Origin: Roseovarius sp.
Lineage (GTDB): Bacteria; Pseudomonadota; Alphaproteobacteria; Rhodobacterales; Rhodobacteraceae
DNA length: 64,000 bases
Direction of reading: 5' to 3'
NCBI GenBank assembly: GCA_029212365.1
Contig: JARGOC010000001.1
Location: 1 to 64,000, forward strand
Below, piece after piece: positions 55,260 to 64,000 of this stretch (position 1 is the first letter of the stretch; each line of letters opens with the position of its first letter). The translations under genes were made by a program, and so were the position numbers. Under the pieces are notes generated by a model. The model was not told the origin of the DNA. It saw only the letters and a list, made by a program, of their open reading frames with translations, and ran no database searches.

Positions 55260-56282
55260 TCATACCCAGTTTCCCTTAGACATCAGGCCCATCGCCTCAA
55301 GCTGCCGCCAACTGATCAAGCGGCTCGACCCTTCGCACCACAGATCGGGATTGTCGGTCAGGCCGTCATAATAGCTGTCATACAGATCAGAATTGGCAAA
55401 GTGCTCGCGCCGTTGCTTTTCTTCGGCAGATTTATCAACAATTGTGTGCAAAAACTTGGTGTGCAGCAAAATGCCCGAGGTTTTTTCACCGCCCTGATCC
55501 TCATAAACGTGGTTCAATACCCGCGGCAAAAGAGAATGTGACGAGCTGACATAGGCATACCGGCGATGCCATTTTACCAGAGGTGTCTTGCTCATTGTGG
55601 GTGCCCGGCGTGGGCGATCTGCAAAAAACTGGCGCGCCCTTGGTCCGCCTTGAATCCACAGGTTTTCAAGATCGGCCTTCTTCTGGATCATGTAATTGCC
55701 GCCATCAAACCAATTGAGAATTTCAAACGGGTCAGCGCCCGGTTCATATTCGCGCTCTTTCAGCGGGCCTTTGGGGTACATATCCAACATCAGCGCCCCA
55801 AAGGACCGCCGGTTGTGGCGCTCCAACCAATCTGTCAGGGCGCGTAGCGGACGCGTGTCGTGGTGCGGATAAATCAAAATCTCATCGGCATCCACAGTCA
55901 GACACCAATGATCATGGGCATACTTACGCTGCAGCCAAGTCAGCCAATCGACACCGAACCGCGACAGCTTGTAACTGGCGGGCGTCGTCCACAACGATAC
56001 ATCGGGTTGCTTGGCCAAAAACGCGCGGGTGCCATCATCACTCCCATTTTCAACAATCAGAAAATGATCCACGCCCAGCGCTCGGTGGTGATCCAGAAAA
56101 TGAGGAAGGCGCACTATCTCGTTGCGCATGGTTGAGACCGCCAGAATGTCATCCGGACCAATCTGCGCCGTGCGGTTCATCACCGGCGTTAACTGTCTGC
56201 GCTTTCGAAACGAGCGATACAAAAGCCTGCGACGCTTCCATCGCATTCGATAGGCTTTTGCCAGCTGTGATAGCCTGTCCAT
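55260..56282 (-). CDS. Glycosyltransferase (GT2-type, PF13704-like), paralogue B
   Basis: A 340-residue paralogue of the downstream gene, with ILAVSTMRNEIVRLPHFLDHH, FLIVENGSDDGTRAFLA and metal site TVDADEILIYP. The acidic motif differs slightly (DADE here, DPDE in paralogue A), so donor or acceptor may differ. A very basic N-terminus (1-35) may hold it to the membrane. It follows galE with a 39-nt gap. Confidence 0.9.
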   Translation of the reverse strand: MDRLSQLAKAYRMRWKRRRLLYRSFRKRRQLTPVMNRTAQIGPDDILAVSTMRNEIVRLPHFLDHHRALGVDHFLIVENGSDDGTRAFLAKQPDVSLWTTPASYKLSRFGVDWLTWLQRKYAHDHWCLTVDADEILIYPHHDTRPLRALTDWLERHNRRSFGALMLDMYPKGPLKEREYEPGADPFEILNWFDGGNYMIQKKADLENLWIQGGPRARQFFADRPRRAPTMSKTPLVKWHRRYAYVSSSHSLLPRVLNHVYEDQGGEKTSGILLHTKFLHTIVDKSAEEKQRREHFANSDLYDSYYDGLTDNPDLWCEGSSRLISWRQLEAMGLMSKGNWV

Positions 56283-56321
56283 ATCCGCGCCCGTGCCTTG
56301 CCGCCCTTGCTCAGAATGAGT

Positions 56322-57305
56322 TTATTTTTCGTAATGTCCAGTTTGATGCCACCGCCAGGCATCCTCGATCATCTGTTTGAGATCAGAGCGCCTCGCAACC
56401 CAACCCAATTCTTGTTCGGCGCGTGTTGATCCCGACACCAGCTTGGTGCAATCGCCCGCACGGCGTGGGCCTTCGATCACCGGCACCTCGCGGTTGGTGA
56501 CAGCATGCGAATGATTGATCACTTCGCGCACAGAAAACCCGGTGCCCGTGCCCAGATTGAACACACGGCTGTCTTTGCCTTGCTCCAGCCATTTCAGGCC
56601 TAATACATGGGCATCCACCAAATCCATGACATGCACATAATCACGGATGCAGGTGCCATCGGGCGTGTCATAATCAGTGCCAAAGATGGTCAATGCATCA
56701 CGTTTCCCCGCAACGGCATCCAAGACCAACGGTATCAGATGTGTTTCTGGTTGGTGATATTCACCCACGTCTGCATCAGGGTCACACCCTGCAACGTTGA
56801 AATAGCGAAAGATCACATGTGACAGGCCATGAGCCGTTTCAAAGTCGCGCAGCATATCTTCGATGGCGCGCTTGGATGCACCATAAGCGTTGATCGGGTG
56901 CTGATCACAATTCTCATCCAGAACCACATTGTCCTGATCGCCATAGGTCGCACAGGTTGAGGAAAAGACCAGCTTATCGCACCCCGCTGTCACGGCCGCT
57001 TCCAACAATGTCAGAGACCCAGCGACATTGTTGCGCCAATACTTGCCCGGCTGATTCATGCTTTCGCCAACTTGGCTGAGGGCGGCAAAATGCATCACGG
57101 CAACGGGTTGGTAAGTGGCAAACACCTCATCCAAGCGGGCACGATCGGTCAAATCGCCCTTCTCAAACGGGCCGAACTGAACCGCATCTTCCCAGCCCGT
57201 GCTCAGGTTATCAAAGGTAACAGGTGTATAACCTTCACGCGCCAGAACCTTACAGGCGTGGCTGCCGATATATCCGGCACCACCAGTCACAAGAACAGTC
57301 GTCAC
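56322..57305 (-). CDS. galE: UDP-glucose 4-epimerase GalE
   Basis: A 327-residue SDR epimerase interconverting UDP-glucose and UDP-galactose. NAD motif GGAGYIGSH (8-16), the SSTCATYG serine/threonine site and catalytic Y141xxxK145 are present. It provides galactose donors for the glycosyltransferases encoded downstream and lies 18 nt after galU. Confidence 0.95.
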   Translation of the reverse strand: MTTVLVTGGAGYIGSHACKVLAREGYTPVTFDNLSTGWEDAVQFGPFEKGDLTDRARLDEVFATYQPVAVMHFAALSQVGESMNQPGKYWRNNVAGSLTLLEAAVTAGCDKLVFSSTCATYGDQDNVVLDENCDQHPINAYGASKRAIEDMLRDFETAHGLSHVIFRYFNVAGCDPDADVGEYHQPETHLIPLVLDAVAGKRDALTIFGTDYDTPDGTCIRDYVHVMDLVDAHVLGLKWLEQGKDSRVFNLGTGTGFSVREVINHSHAVTNREVPVIEGPRRAGDCTKLVSGSTRAEQELGWVARRSDLKQMIEDAWRWHQTGHYEK

Positions 57306-57323
57306 GCTGTAGTCTCCAACAGT

Positions 57324-58217
57324 TTATTGAGCCGCTTTGTCAGCATGGACAATATCGTTCAGATATCCCCACAGATCATCGCGCAGATCTTCACGTTCCA
57401 GCGCAAAGGCAACAGTGGCTTGCAAGAACCCCGCCTTTGAGCCGCAGTCAAACCGGCGACCCTTGAAGCGGAAGCCATACACTTCTTCGCCCGCTTCGCG
57501 CGCATCTGCGATGGCATCAGTCAGTTGAATTTCACCACCTGCGCCGGCCTTCTTCTTGTTCAGTTGCTGCAGCACAGTGGGGGTCAGGATATAGCGGCCA
57601 ATTACCGCCAGGTTGGATGGCGCAGTACCTGGTGCCGGCTTTTCTACCATGCCTTTGGTGGACACAAGCGCACCCATATCTTCTTTGACATCCAGCACAC
57701 CGTATGAAGAGGTCTGCTCATCCGGAACTTCCATGGCAGCAACCATATTACCGGGCTTTTCTTCAAACGCTTCGACCATCTGCGCCAAGCAGGGCTTTTC
57801 TGCCGCAATCACGTCATCAGGCAGGATAACCGCAAAAGGCTCATTGGCGATCAGACGCCTGGCACACCAGACAGCATGGCCCAATCCCAACGGTTTATGC
57901 TGACGCATATAGGCGATCTCGCCACTGTCCATATTGGTGGATTTCAGGATGTCCAGCAGCTCGTCTTTGCCCTTGCGGCGCAATTCCTGTTCCAGCTGCG
58001 GTGCATTATCAAAATAATCCTCCAGCGCACCCTTGCCGCGCGAGGTAATAAAGATAAATTCCTTGATGCCGGCCTCTCGCGCTTCATCAATGGCATATTG
58101 GACCAGAGGGCGGTCCACCAAAGTCATGATTTCCTTTGGAACTGATTTGGTTGCGGGCAAAAACCTCGTTCCCATCCCGGCGACCGGGAATATCGCCTTT
58201 GTTACCTTGTTACGCAT
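57324..58217 (-). CDS. galU: UTP-glucose-1-phosphate uridylyltransferase GalU
   Basis: A 297-residue nucleotidyltransferase making UDP-glucose from UTP and glucose-1-phosphate. The N-terminus has the GalU signature AIFPVAGMGTRFLPATKSVPKE, and FAVILPDDVI and the C-terminal FKGRRFDCGSKAGFL segment are conserved. Together with GalE it supplies UDP-hexoses for the surface polysaccharide. Confidence 0.96.
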   Translation of the reverse strand: MRNKVTKAIFPVAGMGTRFLPATKSVPKEIMTLVDRPLVQYAIDEAREAGIKEFIFITSRGKGALEDYFDNAPQLEQELRRKGKDELLDILKSTNMDSGEIAYMRQHKPLGLGHAVWCARRLIANEPFAVILPDDVIAAEKPCLAQMVEAFEEKPGNMVAAMEVPDEQTSSYGVLDVKEDMGALVSTKGMVEKPAPGTAPSNLAVIGRYILTPTVLQQLNKKKAGAGGEIQLTDAIADAREAGEEVYGFRFKGRRFDCGSKAGFLQATVAFALEREDLRDDLWGYLNDIVHADKAAQ

Positions 58218-58367
58218 TGCCTGCTCCTCAAAACCAATTTTTTAGTGATGTTACACAATTAGATTAAGAATTGCATGGCTTTACTGGGAAAAACACCCGA
58301 TATTTGCCCGTTCGCGTCAGAAATGAAACAGTTCATGCGCGGCCTTGCAAAATTGCTCAATGCACGA

Positions 58368-59168
58368 TCACTCCATACCCATTTCAAGCATCATGGCCTC
58401 AATCCGAGGCACATCTTGAGGGTTGTTTAACTCCCAGAACTGCCTGTCGCGGGCGTCAACTTCGGTGCACAGCACCTTGCGGCCTTGTTCCAGGAACCTC
58501 AGTTGCTCTAACCCTTCAAGGGTTTCAAGCGGCCCCGTGACCCAGGTTTTATATGCAGCAAGAGCATCCGGGCGGTAAGCGTAGACGCCCACATGATGAA
58601 ATACCGGCGTATCCTCACCGTCGCCATAGATATGCCCGGTGTATGGGATTACTTCCTTTGAGAAATAGAGCCCATGGCGCGCGCCATCAAACACCGCAGT
58701 GGTGCCGCCAACCCGCCCCTGAGAGCGATCCTCCAGAAACCCGTTCAGTGCCTTGCCATCGCAGCGCAATACCGGTGTTGCAATATCAGCCGAAGGATCC
58801 GCTGCCAGATCTTTGACCAGATCCTCGACAAACCAATGTGGAGTCAAAGGCGCATCACCCTGAAGGTTCACAACGATATCAAAGTGTTCTCCCAGATTTT
58901 CAACTGCTTCGGCACAGCGTTCGGTGCCGTTGGTACACTCAGAAGAGGTCATGACAACCTCGGCCCCAAAGGCCTCAGACGCGCCCTTGATCTGCTCATC
59001 ATCGGTGGCCACTACGACGCGGCTGACGCCCTGCACCTGACTGGCGGCCTCCCACGACCTTTGGATCAGGCTTTTGGATATGCCCGTGGCCCCCGTCAGC
59101 ATCACCAAAGGTTTGCCAGGATAGCGGGTTGAGGCATAGCGGGCGGGGATGACAATGAGCACTGACAT
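58368..59168 (-). CDS. kdsB: 3-deoxy-manno-octulosonate cytidylyltransferase (KdsB/KpsU type)
   Basis: A 266-residue enzyme activating Kdo as CMP-Kdo. N-terminal IVIPARYASTRYPGKPL, NLQGDAPL and VGVYAYRPDALAAY motifs are present. The product is needed for LPS inner core and for Kdo-linked capsules. Its place beside a polysaccharide export permease suggests the capsule-type (KpsU) role, but a general LPS role is not excluded. ATG overlaps the cysQ stop by 1 nt (TGATG). Confidence 0.92.
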   Translation of the reverse strand: MSVLIVIPARYASTRYPGKPLVMLTGATGISKSLIQRSWEAASQVQGVSRVVVATDDEQIKGASEAFGAEVVMTSSECTNGTERCAEAVENLGEHFDIVVNLQGDAPLTPHWFVEDLVKDLAADPSADIATPVLRCDGKALNGFLEDRSQGRVGGTTAVFDGARHGLYFSKEVIPYTGHIYGDGEDTPVFHHVGVYAYRPDALAAYKTWVTGPLETLEGLEQLRFLEQGRKVLCTEVDARDRQFWELNNPQDVPRIEAMMLEMGME

Positions 59169-59965
59169 CAGGCGGGCTTCAGCTCAACCGCCGGGGCATA
59201 AGCAATGAAGAACGGATTGGCAAAAGTGTCTTTGCCATAGGTCAGCTCAGAATGATCATCAAACCGCACAACTCGACCACCCGCGCCATGCAAAACCGCA
59301 TGGCCTGCTGCTGTGTCCCATTCCATCGTACGACCAACGCGAGGATAAATATCCGCCTCGCCTGTGGCGATCAGGCAGAATTTCAACGATGATCCAGCGC
59401 TTTTCATGTCTTTAACGGCATATTTGGCGATGTAGTCATCCGTCGCCTGATCACGGTGCGATTTGGAGGCAACAACCATCAATGCGCCATTGTCCGGATC
59501 AGAAACCTTGATTGCACCAAGCGGGCCAACGCTTTGTTTGTCCAGCGCTCCGGTTTCTTCGACCGAGGTGCCATCTGCCTGGGTGAAAAACATCCGCCCT
59601 TTGGCAGGTGCATAAACAACGCCGCGTGTGGGCACGCCATTGTCCACATAGGCGATGTTCACCGTGAAATCGCCGCGCCGGTGGATAAACTCCTTGGTGC
59701 CATCCAGCGGATCAACGATCAAAAAGGTATTGGCAGTCTCTGAATGCGACTCGGCCTGCTCTTCCGTCACCAGCGCCACATCCGGAAAGGCCGCGCGCAG
59801 CCCCGCCGATATGATCGCATCCGCCGCCTCATCTGCTGCGGTTACTGGGCTTTCATCAGATTTTAACTTCACATCAAAATCATCCGAGTTGTAAATTTCC
59901 ATGATCTTATCGCCCGCCTCAAGCGACAGTTGCCGCATGACAGAGATCAGTTTTTCATAGTCCAA
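59168..59965 (-). CDS. cysQ: 3'(2'),5'-bisphosphate nucleotidase CysQ
   Basis: A 265-residue FIG-superfamily phosphatase that converts PAP, the by-product of PAPS-dependent sulfotransfer, to AMP. Metal-binding residues E68-E69 (TEEQAES) and D85-P-L-D88-G-T (IVDPLDGTKEF) and the late WDTAAGHAVL motif are seen. PAP accumulation inhibits sulfotransferases, so its presence near the sulfotransferase gene is functionally coherent. First gene of the minus-strand series. Confidence 0.93.
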   Translation of the reverse strand: MDYEKLISVMRQLSLEAGDKIMEIYNSDDFDVKLKSDESPVTAADEAADAIISAGLRAAFPDVALVTEEQAESHSETANTFLIVDPLDGTKEFIHRRGDFTVNIAYVDNGVPTRGVVYAPAKGRMFFTQADGTSVEETGALDKQSVGPLGAIKVSDPDNGALMVVASKSHRDQATDDYIAKYAVKDMKSAGSSLKFCLIATGEADIYPRVGRTMEWDTAAGHAVLHGAGGRVVRFDDHSELTYGKDTFANPFFIAYAPAVELKPA

Positions 59966-60101
59966 AGGCCTGCTCCTTCACGATGCCGCCATTTGGGCGA
60001 GGCACCGGTTGATCCGTTATGGTTGTCCCCTTATGATACGCAGCTAACGGGACAGCAAGAAATCCGTGACACTATCTCAAGGCAGAAAATAAAGCAGAGC
60101 T

Positions 60102-60923
60102 ATGTTTCATAACGTCCAGTCCAAGTCGACCCTTCAGTCAATCGTCTCCATCAGCGAGCTGATTTACCACGCAACTGTGCGGGATGTGCGCAAATCCCAT
60201 GGCAATGCCTTTCTGGCATTGTTTTCCAACATGATGGTCACAGTCATGTTCGTGATGGCCTTTTATATCATGTTTGTCATACTTGGGCTGCGCAGCTCCG
60301 CACTGCGTGGGGATTTTTTGCTGTATATCATGTCAGGCGTATTTTTGTTCCTGACCCATACCAAAGCCCTTGGGGCAATTGTCGGATCCGAAGGGCCGAC
60401 GTCACCGATGATGCTGCATGCGCCGATGAATACCATTGTCTCAATCACGGCAGCCTCGCTCAGCACCTTGTATATCCAGACACTGACACTGTTGGTGATT
60501 TTGTTCATCTATCATGTGGCCGTCACGCCCATCACAATTGATCAACCTATTCCCGCTTACGGAATGTTTTTGCTGTCATGGTTTTCGGGTGTTTCACTGG
60601 GCTTGGTCATGCTTGCCATTAAGCCATGGTTCCCCGGTTTTGTCGGCATTGCCACCACTGTGTATCAACGGGCCAGCATGATCTGTTCGGGCAAGATGTT
60701 TGTGGCCAACACGCTGCCGGGATTTATGATTGCGATGTTTGACTGGCACCCGCTGTTTCACACGATTGATCAGGCGCGTGGCTTTGTGTTTGTCAATTAT
60801 TATCCGCGGAATTCTGACTATGATTATACGCTCTATCTTTCGATCACATTGATTATGATTGGTATGATGGGTGAATTTTACACTCGCCAGTACGCCTCAA
60901 GCAGTTGGTACGCACGTCGATGA
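60102..60923 (+). CDS. ABC-2-type polysaccharide export permease
   Basis: A 273-residue membrane protein with six hydrophobic segments and the ABC-2 (KpsM/CtrC-like) pattern, including an amphipathic N-terminal helix and the YPRNSDYDYTLYL stretch before the last helix. It probably exports capsular or other surface polysaccharide across the inner membrane. No ATPase (KpsT), KpsD or KpsE partner is in the window. It is divergent from cysQ and overlaps the following gene by 4 nt. Confidence 0.85.
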   Translation: MFHNVQSKSTLQSIVSISELIYHATVRDVRKSHGNAFLALFSNMMVTVMFVMAFYIMFVILGLRSSALRGDFLLYIMSGVFLFLTHTKALGAIVGSEGPTSPMMLHAPMNTIVSITAASLSTLYIQTLTLLVILFIYHVAVTPITIDQPIPAYGMFLLSWFSGVSLGLVMLAIKPWFPGFVGIATTVYQRASMICSGKMFVANTLPGFMIAMFDWHPLFHTIDQARGFVFVNYYPRNSDYDYTLYLSITLIMIGMMGEFYTRQYASSSWYARR

Positions 60924-61531
60924 AGTGGATCATTATTGCTTTGCTTACACTGCTCTGTCCGGCGATGGCAGCAGCGCAAACCCTGCCCGCATTATATTCT
61001 GTTGCAGGTGTCGACGAAGACGATGTTTTGAACATCCGGGCCGAGCCCAGTTCTTCTGCCATTGCAATTGAATCCTACGCCTGGGATGCGCGCGATATTG
61101 AAGTTGTGGCCCTCGACCCGACTGGCAAATGGGGCCAGATCAATATCAATGAGACAACCGGCTGGATCGCCATGAATTGGCTTGAACCACAATTTGCCGC
61201 TGGCAACAGTTTGCTGCCTCGCCCGTTGGTCTGCTTCGGGAACGAGCCGTTCTGGACGCTTGACGTAGCCAATAAGCCCTTCGCTGAGCTGGGTTGGCTG
61301 GATGGGGTCACAATCCGGTTTTCAGGCCTTTATACCATTTCATCCGCCAGCCGGACGGGCCGCTATATGATGATTGCCGAGAACACCAATAAATCACTGC
61401 ATGCCTTCGTAGAACGTAAAGCCTGCAATGATGGCATGTCGGATCGCGCCTATGGGTTGGATATAAACCTGCTGATCCGCAACGATGATGATACCAAGTA
61501 TTTCGCCGGCTGCTGCTCAGTCGCGCCTTAG
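60920..61531 (+). CDS. Periplasmic SH3-domain protein
   Basis: A 203-residue secreted protein. Signal peptide at about 1-20 (IIIALLTLLCPAMAAAQ), a bacterial SH3 domain at about 23-95 (LNIRAEPSSSA, GWIAMNWLEP) and a C-terminal domain of the COG3650 type with Cys residues (CFGNEPFWTLDV, ERKACNDGMSDRAYG, AGCCSVAP). I start at the ATG overlapping the permease stop (ATGA at 60920-60923). Likely periplasmic; function unknown. Confidence 0.85.
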   Translation: MKWIIIALLTLLCPAMAAAQTLPALYSVAGVDEDDVLNIRAEPSSSAIAIESYAWDARDIEVVALDPTGKWGQININETTGWIAMNWLEPQFAAGNSLLPRPLVCFGNEPFWTLDVANKPFAELGWLDGVTIRFSGLYTISSASRTGRYMMIAENTNKSLHAFVERKACNDGMSDRAYGLDINLLIRNDDDTKYFAGCCSVAP

Positions 61532-61637
61532 CGTCAGATCAATTCGCCTAGACACAATCGCAGCCAGAAACCCTCTGCTTCTGCTATCTTTTGGGCCTCA
61601 CCAAGCGGCGCCTACCCGATGAGTGCCGGGCAATTCG

Positions 61638-62246
61638 TCAATCCACCACACGCAAGGTCAAATTGATCCGCCCACCTTTGGGCAGCAATGCAGATGTACC
61701 AAACTTGATACGGTCAACCCCGTGATAGGTCAGCCGCGCATCCGCACCCATTACAACCACATCTCCGGATGACAGCCAGAGGCTCTCGGTTTTGCCGCCG
61801 CGTGTGGCATTGCCAATGCGAAACAACCCCTGATCCCCCAAAGAGATGGACAGGACCGGCCAGCTAAAATCAGCCTCGTCCTTGTCCTGATGCATCCCCA
61901 TGCGCGCGCCCTCTCCATAATAGTTGATCAGACAGCAGTCTGGCATTCGCTTGGTGCTGACCAGTTTGCGCCAAAGCACCAGTACCGAGGCCGGAATCGG
62001 TGGCCAATCCGTGCCATTGGGATGCTTCGTGACATAGCGATACCCCTCGCCATCTGAATACCAGCCATACTTCCCCGCCGACGTCAGCTGCACTGTCATC
62101 GCCTTTCCAGAGGGTGTTCGGGGTGAAAATGGCGGGGCCACGCGTGCCACGTCACGCAAATCAGACAACATTGCGGATTGTGCAGGGCTCTCCAGCAGAC
62201 CCTTGAAAATCCCGAATCCCCGGACTGTTAAACTGCGTGTCACCAT
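61638..62246 (-). CDS. alkB: AlkB-family DNA repair dioxygenase
   Basis: A 202-residue Fe(II)/2-oxoglutarate dioxygenase that oxidatively removes alkyl lesions such as 1-methyladenine from DNA or RNA. Iron ligands H119 and D121 (MHQDKDEADF) and H175 (LTYHGVDR), 2-oxoglutarate-binding R193 and R199 (GGRINLTLR). The ATG at 62246 gives the family N-terminus; the frame is open 28 codons upstream. Divergent from dnaK. Confidence 0.93.
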   Translation of the reverse strand: MVTRSLTVRGFGIFKGLLESPAQSAMLSDLRDVARVAPPFSPRTPSGKAMTVQLTSAGKYGWYSDGEGYRYVTKHPNGTDWPPIPASVLVLWRKLVSTKRMPDCCLINYYGEGARMGMHQDKDEADFSWPVLSISLGDQGLFRIGNATRGGKTESLWLSSGDVVVMGADARLTYHGVDRIKFGTSALLPKGGRINLTLRVVD

Positions 62247-62318
62247 GAAATCGCGCGCCTTATGCAACAACTCGGTCCATTTTAGCCAAAAATAGCCAAC
62301 TTCGCCCCTGACGAATGG

Positions 62319-62346
62319 TTGCAGGGCCACTATGGCCTGCCTATAT
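62319..62346 (+). promoter_or_regulatory. Candidate dnaK promoter
   Basis: TTGCAG at 62319-62324 and CTATAT at 62341-62346 with a 16-bp spacer, about 115 bp before dnaK. It resembles a heat-shock (RpoH-type TTG...TATAT) or sigma-70 promoter. The match is modest, so it is a candidate only. Confidence 0.35.
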
Positions 62347-62459
62347 ACGCCCAGAACCGCGGAACTGTCTCTTGTGGCATCCGCTCTCTATGTGGGGTCC
62401 GTGATGCCATAACGGGTCGGGACCTCGCAACATCGCCTTAAGTAGAAGGGATCGAAAAC

Positions 62460-64000
62460 ATGGCCAAAGTTATTGGTATTGACCTCGGAACAACCAACAG
62501 CTGCGTTGCTATCATGGATGGCAGCCAGCCCCGCGTTATCGAAAACGCAGAAGGTGCACGCACCACACCCTCGATCGTCGCATTTACCGACAACGAGCGT
62601 CTGGTCGGCCAGCCGGCAAAACGCCAGGCCGTCACCAACCCCACAAACACAGTCTTTGGCGTCAAGCGCCTGATTGGCCGCCGCGAGGATGACGCGGATC
62701 TGGCCAAAGACAAAAAGAACATGCCGTTCAACGTCATTGATGGCGGCAACGGTGATGCATGGGTGGAAGCCCAGGGCGAAAAATACAGCCCCTCACAAAT
62801 CTCTGCCTTCATCCTTGGCAAGATGAAAGAAACTGCCGAGAGCTATCTTGGCGAGGACGTGACACAAGCCGTCATCACGGTACCTGCCTATTTCAACGAC
62901 GCTCAGCGTCAGGCCACCAAAGATGCCGGTAAAATTGCCGGTCTCGAAGTGCTGCGGATCATCAACGAACCGACAGCCGCCGCGCTGGCCTATGGTCTGG
63001 ACAAAGAGAACACGCACACCATCGCGGTCTATGACCTTGGTGGCGGTACATTTGACGTGACCATCCTTGAGATTGACGACGGCCTGTTTGAAGTAAAATC
63101 CACCAACGGGGACACGTTCCTTGGCGGTGAAGACTTTGACATGCGCATCGTGAACTACCTCGCCGAGCAATTCAAAAAAGAAAACAGTGTTGATCTGACC
63201 AAAGACAAAATGGCCCTGCAGCGCCTGAAAGAAGCCGCTGAAAAAGCCAAGATCGAACTGTCGTCTTCGTCGCAGACAGAAATCAACCAGCCCTTCATCT
63301 CGATGGGTGCAGACGGTCAGCCATTGCACATGGTGATGAAACTGACCCGTGCCAAGCTGGAAAGCCTGGTTTCTGACCTGATCAAAGCGTCGATCAAACC
63401 CTGCCAGGCCGCGTTGAAAGACGCCGGCATGTCCGCCAATGAAATTGACGAGATTGTTCTGGTTGGCGGGATGACCCGTATGCCGCGCGTTGTGGAAGAA
63501 GTGACCAAATTCTTCGGTAAAGAGCCCCACAAAGGCGTGAACCCCGACGAAGTTGTTGCCATGGGCGCTGCCATTCAGGCCGGTGTTCTGCAAGGCGACG
63601 TCAAAGACGTGGTTCTGCTGGACGTCACACCGCTCAGCCTCGGCATTGAAACTCTGGGTGGCGTATTCACCCGCCTGATCGACCGCAACACCACAATCCC
63701 TACGAACAAGGGGCAGATCTTCTCGACAGCCGAAGACAATCAATCGGCTGTGACGATCCGCGTGTTCCAGGGCGAACGTGAAATGGCAGCCGACAACAAA
63801 ATGCTGGGTCAGTTCAATCTGGAAAATATCCCACCTGCCCCTCGTGGTTTGCCGCAGATCGAAGTGACCTTTGATATTGATGCCAACGGTATCGTATCTG
63901 TTCAGGCCAAAGACAAAGGCACTGGCAAAGAGCATAAGATCACAATCCAGGCCTCGGGTGGCCTTAGCGAAGATGATATCGAAAAGATGGTCAAAGACGC
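62460..64000 (+). CDS. dnaK: Molecular chaperone DnaK (3' end beyond window)
   Basis: The first 513 or so residues of Hsp70. The ATPase domain has [35 protein letters not shown] and [11 protein letters not shown]; the linker [17 protein letters not shown] and the beta part of the substrate-binding domain follow, reaching [11 protein letters not shown] at the window end. It refolds client proteins in an ATP cycle with DnaJ and GrpE. The ATG at 62460 follows GAAGGG. The gene is truncated by the window, not broken. Confidence 0.97.
   Translation, partial: MAKVIGIDLGTTNSCVAIMDGSQPRVIENAEGARTTPSIVAFTDNERLVGQPAKRQAVTNPTNTVFGVKRLIGRREDDADLAKDKKNMPFNVIDGGNGDAWVEAQGEKYSPSQISAFILGKMKETAESYLGEDVTQAVITVPAYFNDAQRQATKDAGKIAGLEVLRIINEPTAAALAYGLDKENTHTIAVYDLGGGTFDVTILEIDDGLFEVKSTNGDTFLGGEDFDMRIVNYLAEQFKKENSVDLTKDKMALQRLKEAAEKAKIELSSSSQTEINQPFISMGADGQPLHMVMKLTRAKLESLVSDLIKASIKPCQAALKDAGMSANEIDEIVLVGGMTRMPRVVEEVTKFFGKEPHKGVNPDEVVAMGAAIQAGVLQGDVKDVVLLDVTPLSLGIETLGGVFTRLIDRNTTIPTNKGQIFSTAEDNQSAVTIRVFQGEREMAADNKMLGQFNLENIPPAPRGLPQIEVTFDIDANGIVSVQAKDKGTGKEHKITIQASGGLSEDDIEKMVKD

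Noticed and set aside
62380..62420. CTTG...CTATGT as a sigma-32 promoter for dnaK
   Set aside because: The spacing between the two boxes is too short for the heat-shock consensus; the candidate at 62319-62346 fits better.
62793..63935. 380-codon open frame antisense to dnaK
   Set aside because: It mirrors the conserved dnaK coding frame. Long antisense frames are a known by-product of dnaK codon usage, and it has no ribosome-binding site or domain.
1..64000. CRISPR array, prophage, toxin-antitoxin or defence island
   Set aside because: No regularly spaced repeats, phage structural genes or recognisable toxin-antitoxin pairs were seen on either strand.

Overview
The window reads as a chromosomal segment of a marine-type alphaproteobacterium, most likely order Rhodobacterales (Roseobacter group). 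This is inferred from protein character and gene order, not from a database search. Supporting signs are the rnd-lptC-lptA-lptB-hpf-ptsN block without rpoN, the contiguous urtABCDE-ureDABCEFG cluster, a Hint-domain secreted-type protein, a TAXI-TRAP system, an NDUFA9-like epimerase, abundant ATGA start/stop overlaps and moderately high GC. Almost everything is coding, and most genes are recognisable.

Layout. 1-830: a truncated IS3-family element whose orfB is cut by the end of a second element leaving the window. 1061-5318: DMT exporter, msrB-msrA, and a MOSC/flavin reductase/ferredoxin fusion. 5328-13526: a potABCD-like ABC transporter operon ending in a cytoplasmic-looking gamma-glutamyltransferase and an IclR regulator, with a divergent P1 peptidase/esterase pair. 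The shared promoter region carries a perfect inverted repeat. 13543-17654: gst-queG-hyuA, where hyuA ends inside the terminal repeat of an internally deleted IS6-family element. 17715-28279: mtgA, a Hint protein, gltD-GFA-gltB, uppP and an NDUFA9-like gene. 28427-32345: tRNA-Leu(CAG), about 0.8 kb of unassigned DNA, a TAXI-TRAP transporter and an SDR relic, possibly an acquired block. 32612-43607: urea uptake and urease. 43639-46660: GntR/FCD regulator, phosphotransferase-fold protein and acyl-CoA dehydrogenase, with a GntR-type operator. 47104-50913: RNase D, LptCAB, HPF and PtsN. 50965-61531: a surface-polysaccharide locus (sulfotransferase, three glycosyltransferases, GalE, GalU, KdsB, CysQ, ABC-2 permease). 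61638-64000: alkB and divergent dnaK, cut by the window end.

How the genes work together. The left part appears devoted to capture and intracellular cleavage of amine or gamma-glutamyl compounds. The centre is nitrogen assimilation: urea import, urease, then glutamate synthase. The right part is envelope biogenesis: LPS transport, undecaprenyl phosphate recycling, and a probably sulfated, Kdo-related polysaccharide in which CysQ would remove the PAP made by the sulfotransferase.

No CRISPR array, phage module or obvious defence system was seen. The strongest unusual signals are the IS6-derived remnant that supplies the stop codon of hyuA, the operator-like repeats at 11531-11569 and 46726-46736, the GFA gene inserted between the two glutamate synthase genes with 4-nt overlaps on both sides, and the sulfotransferase/CysQ polysaccharide locus.
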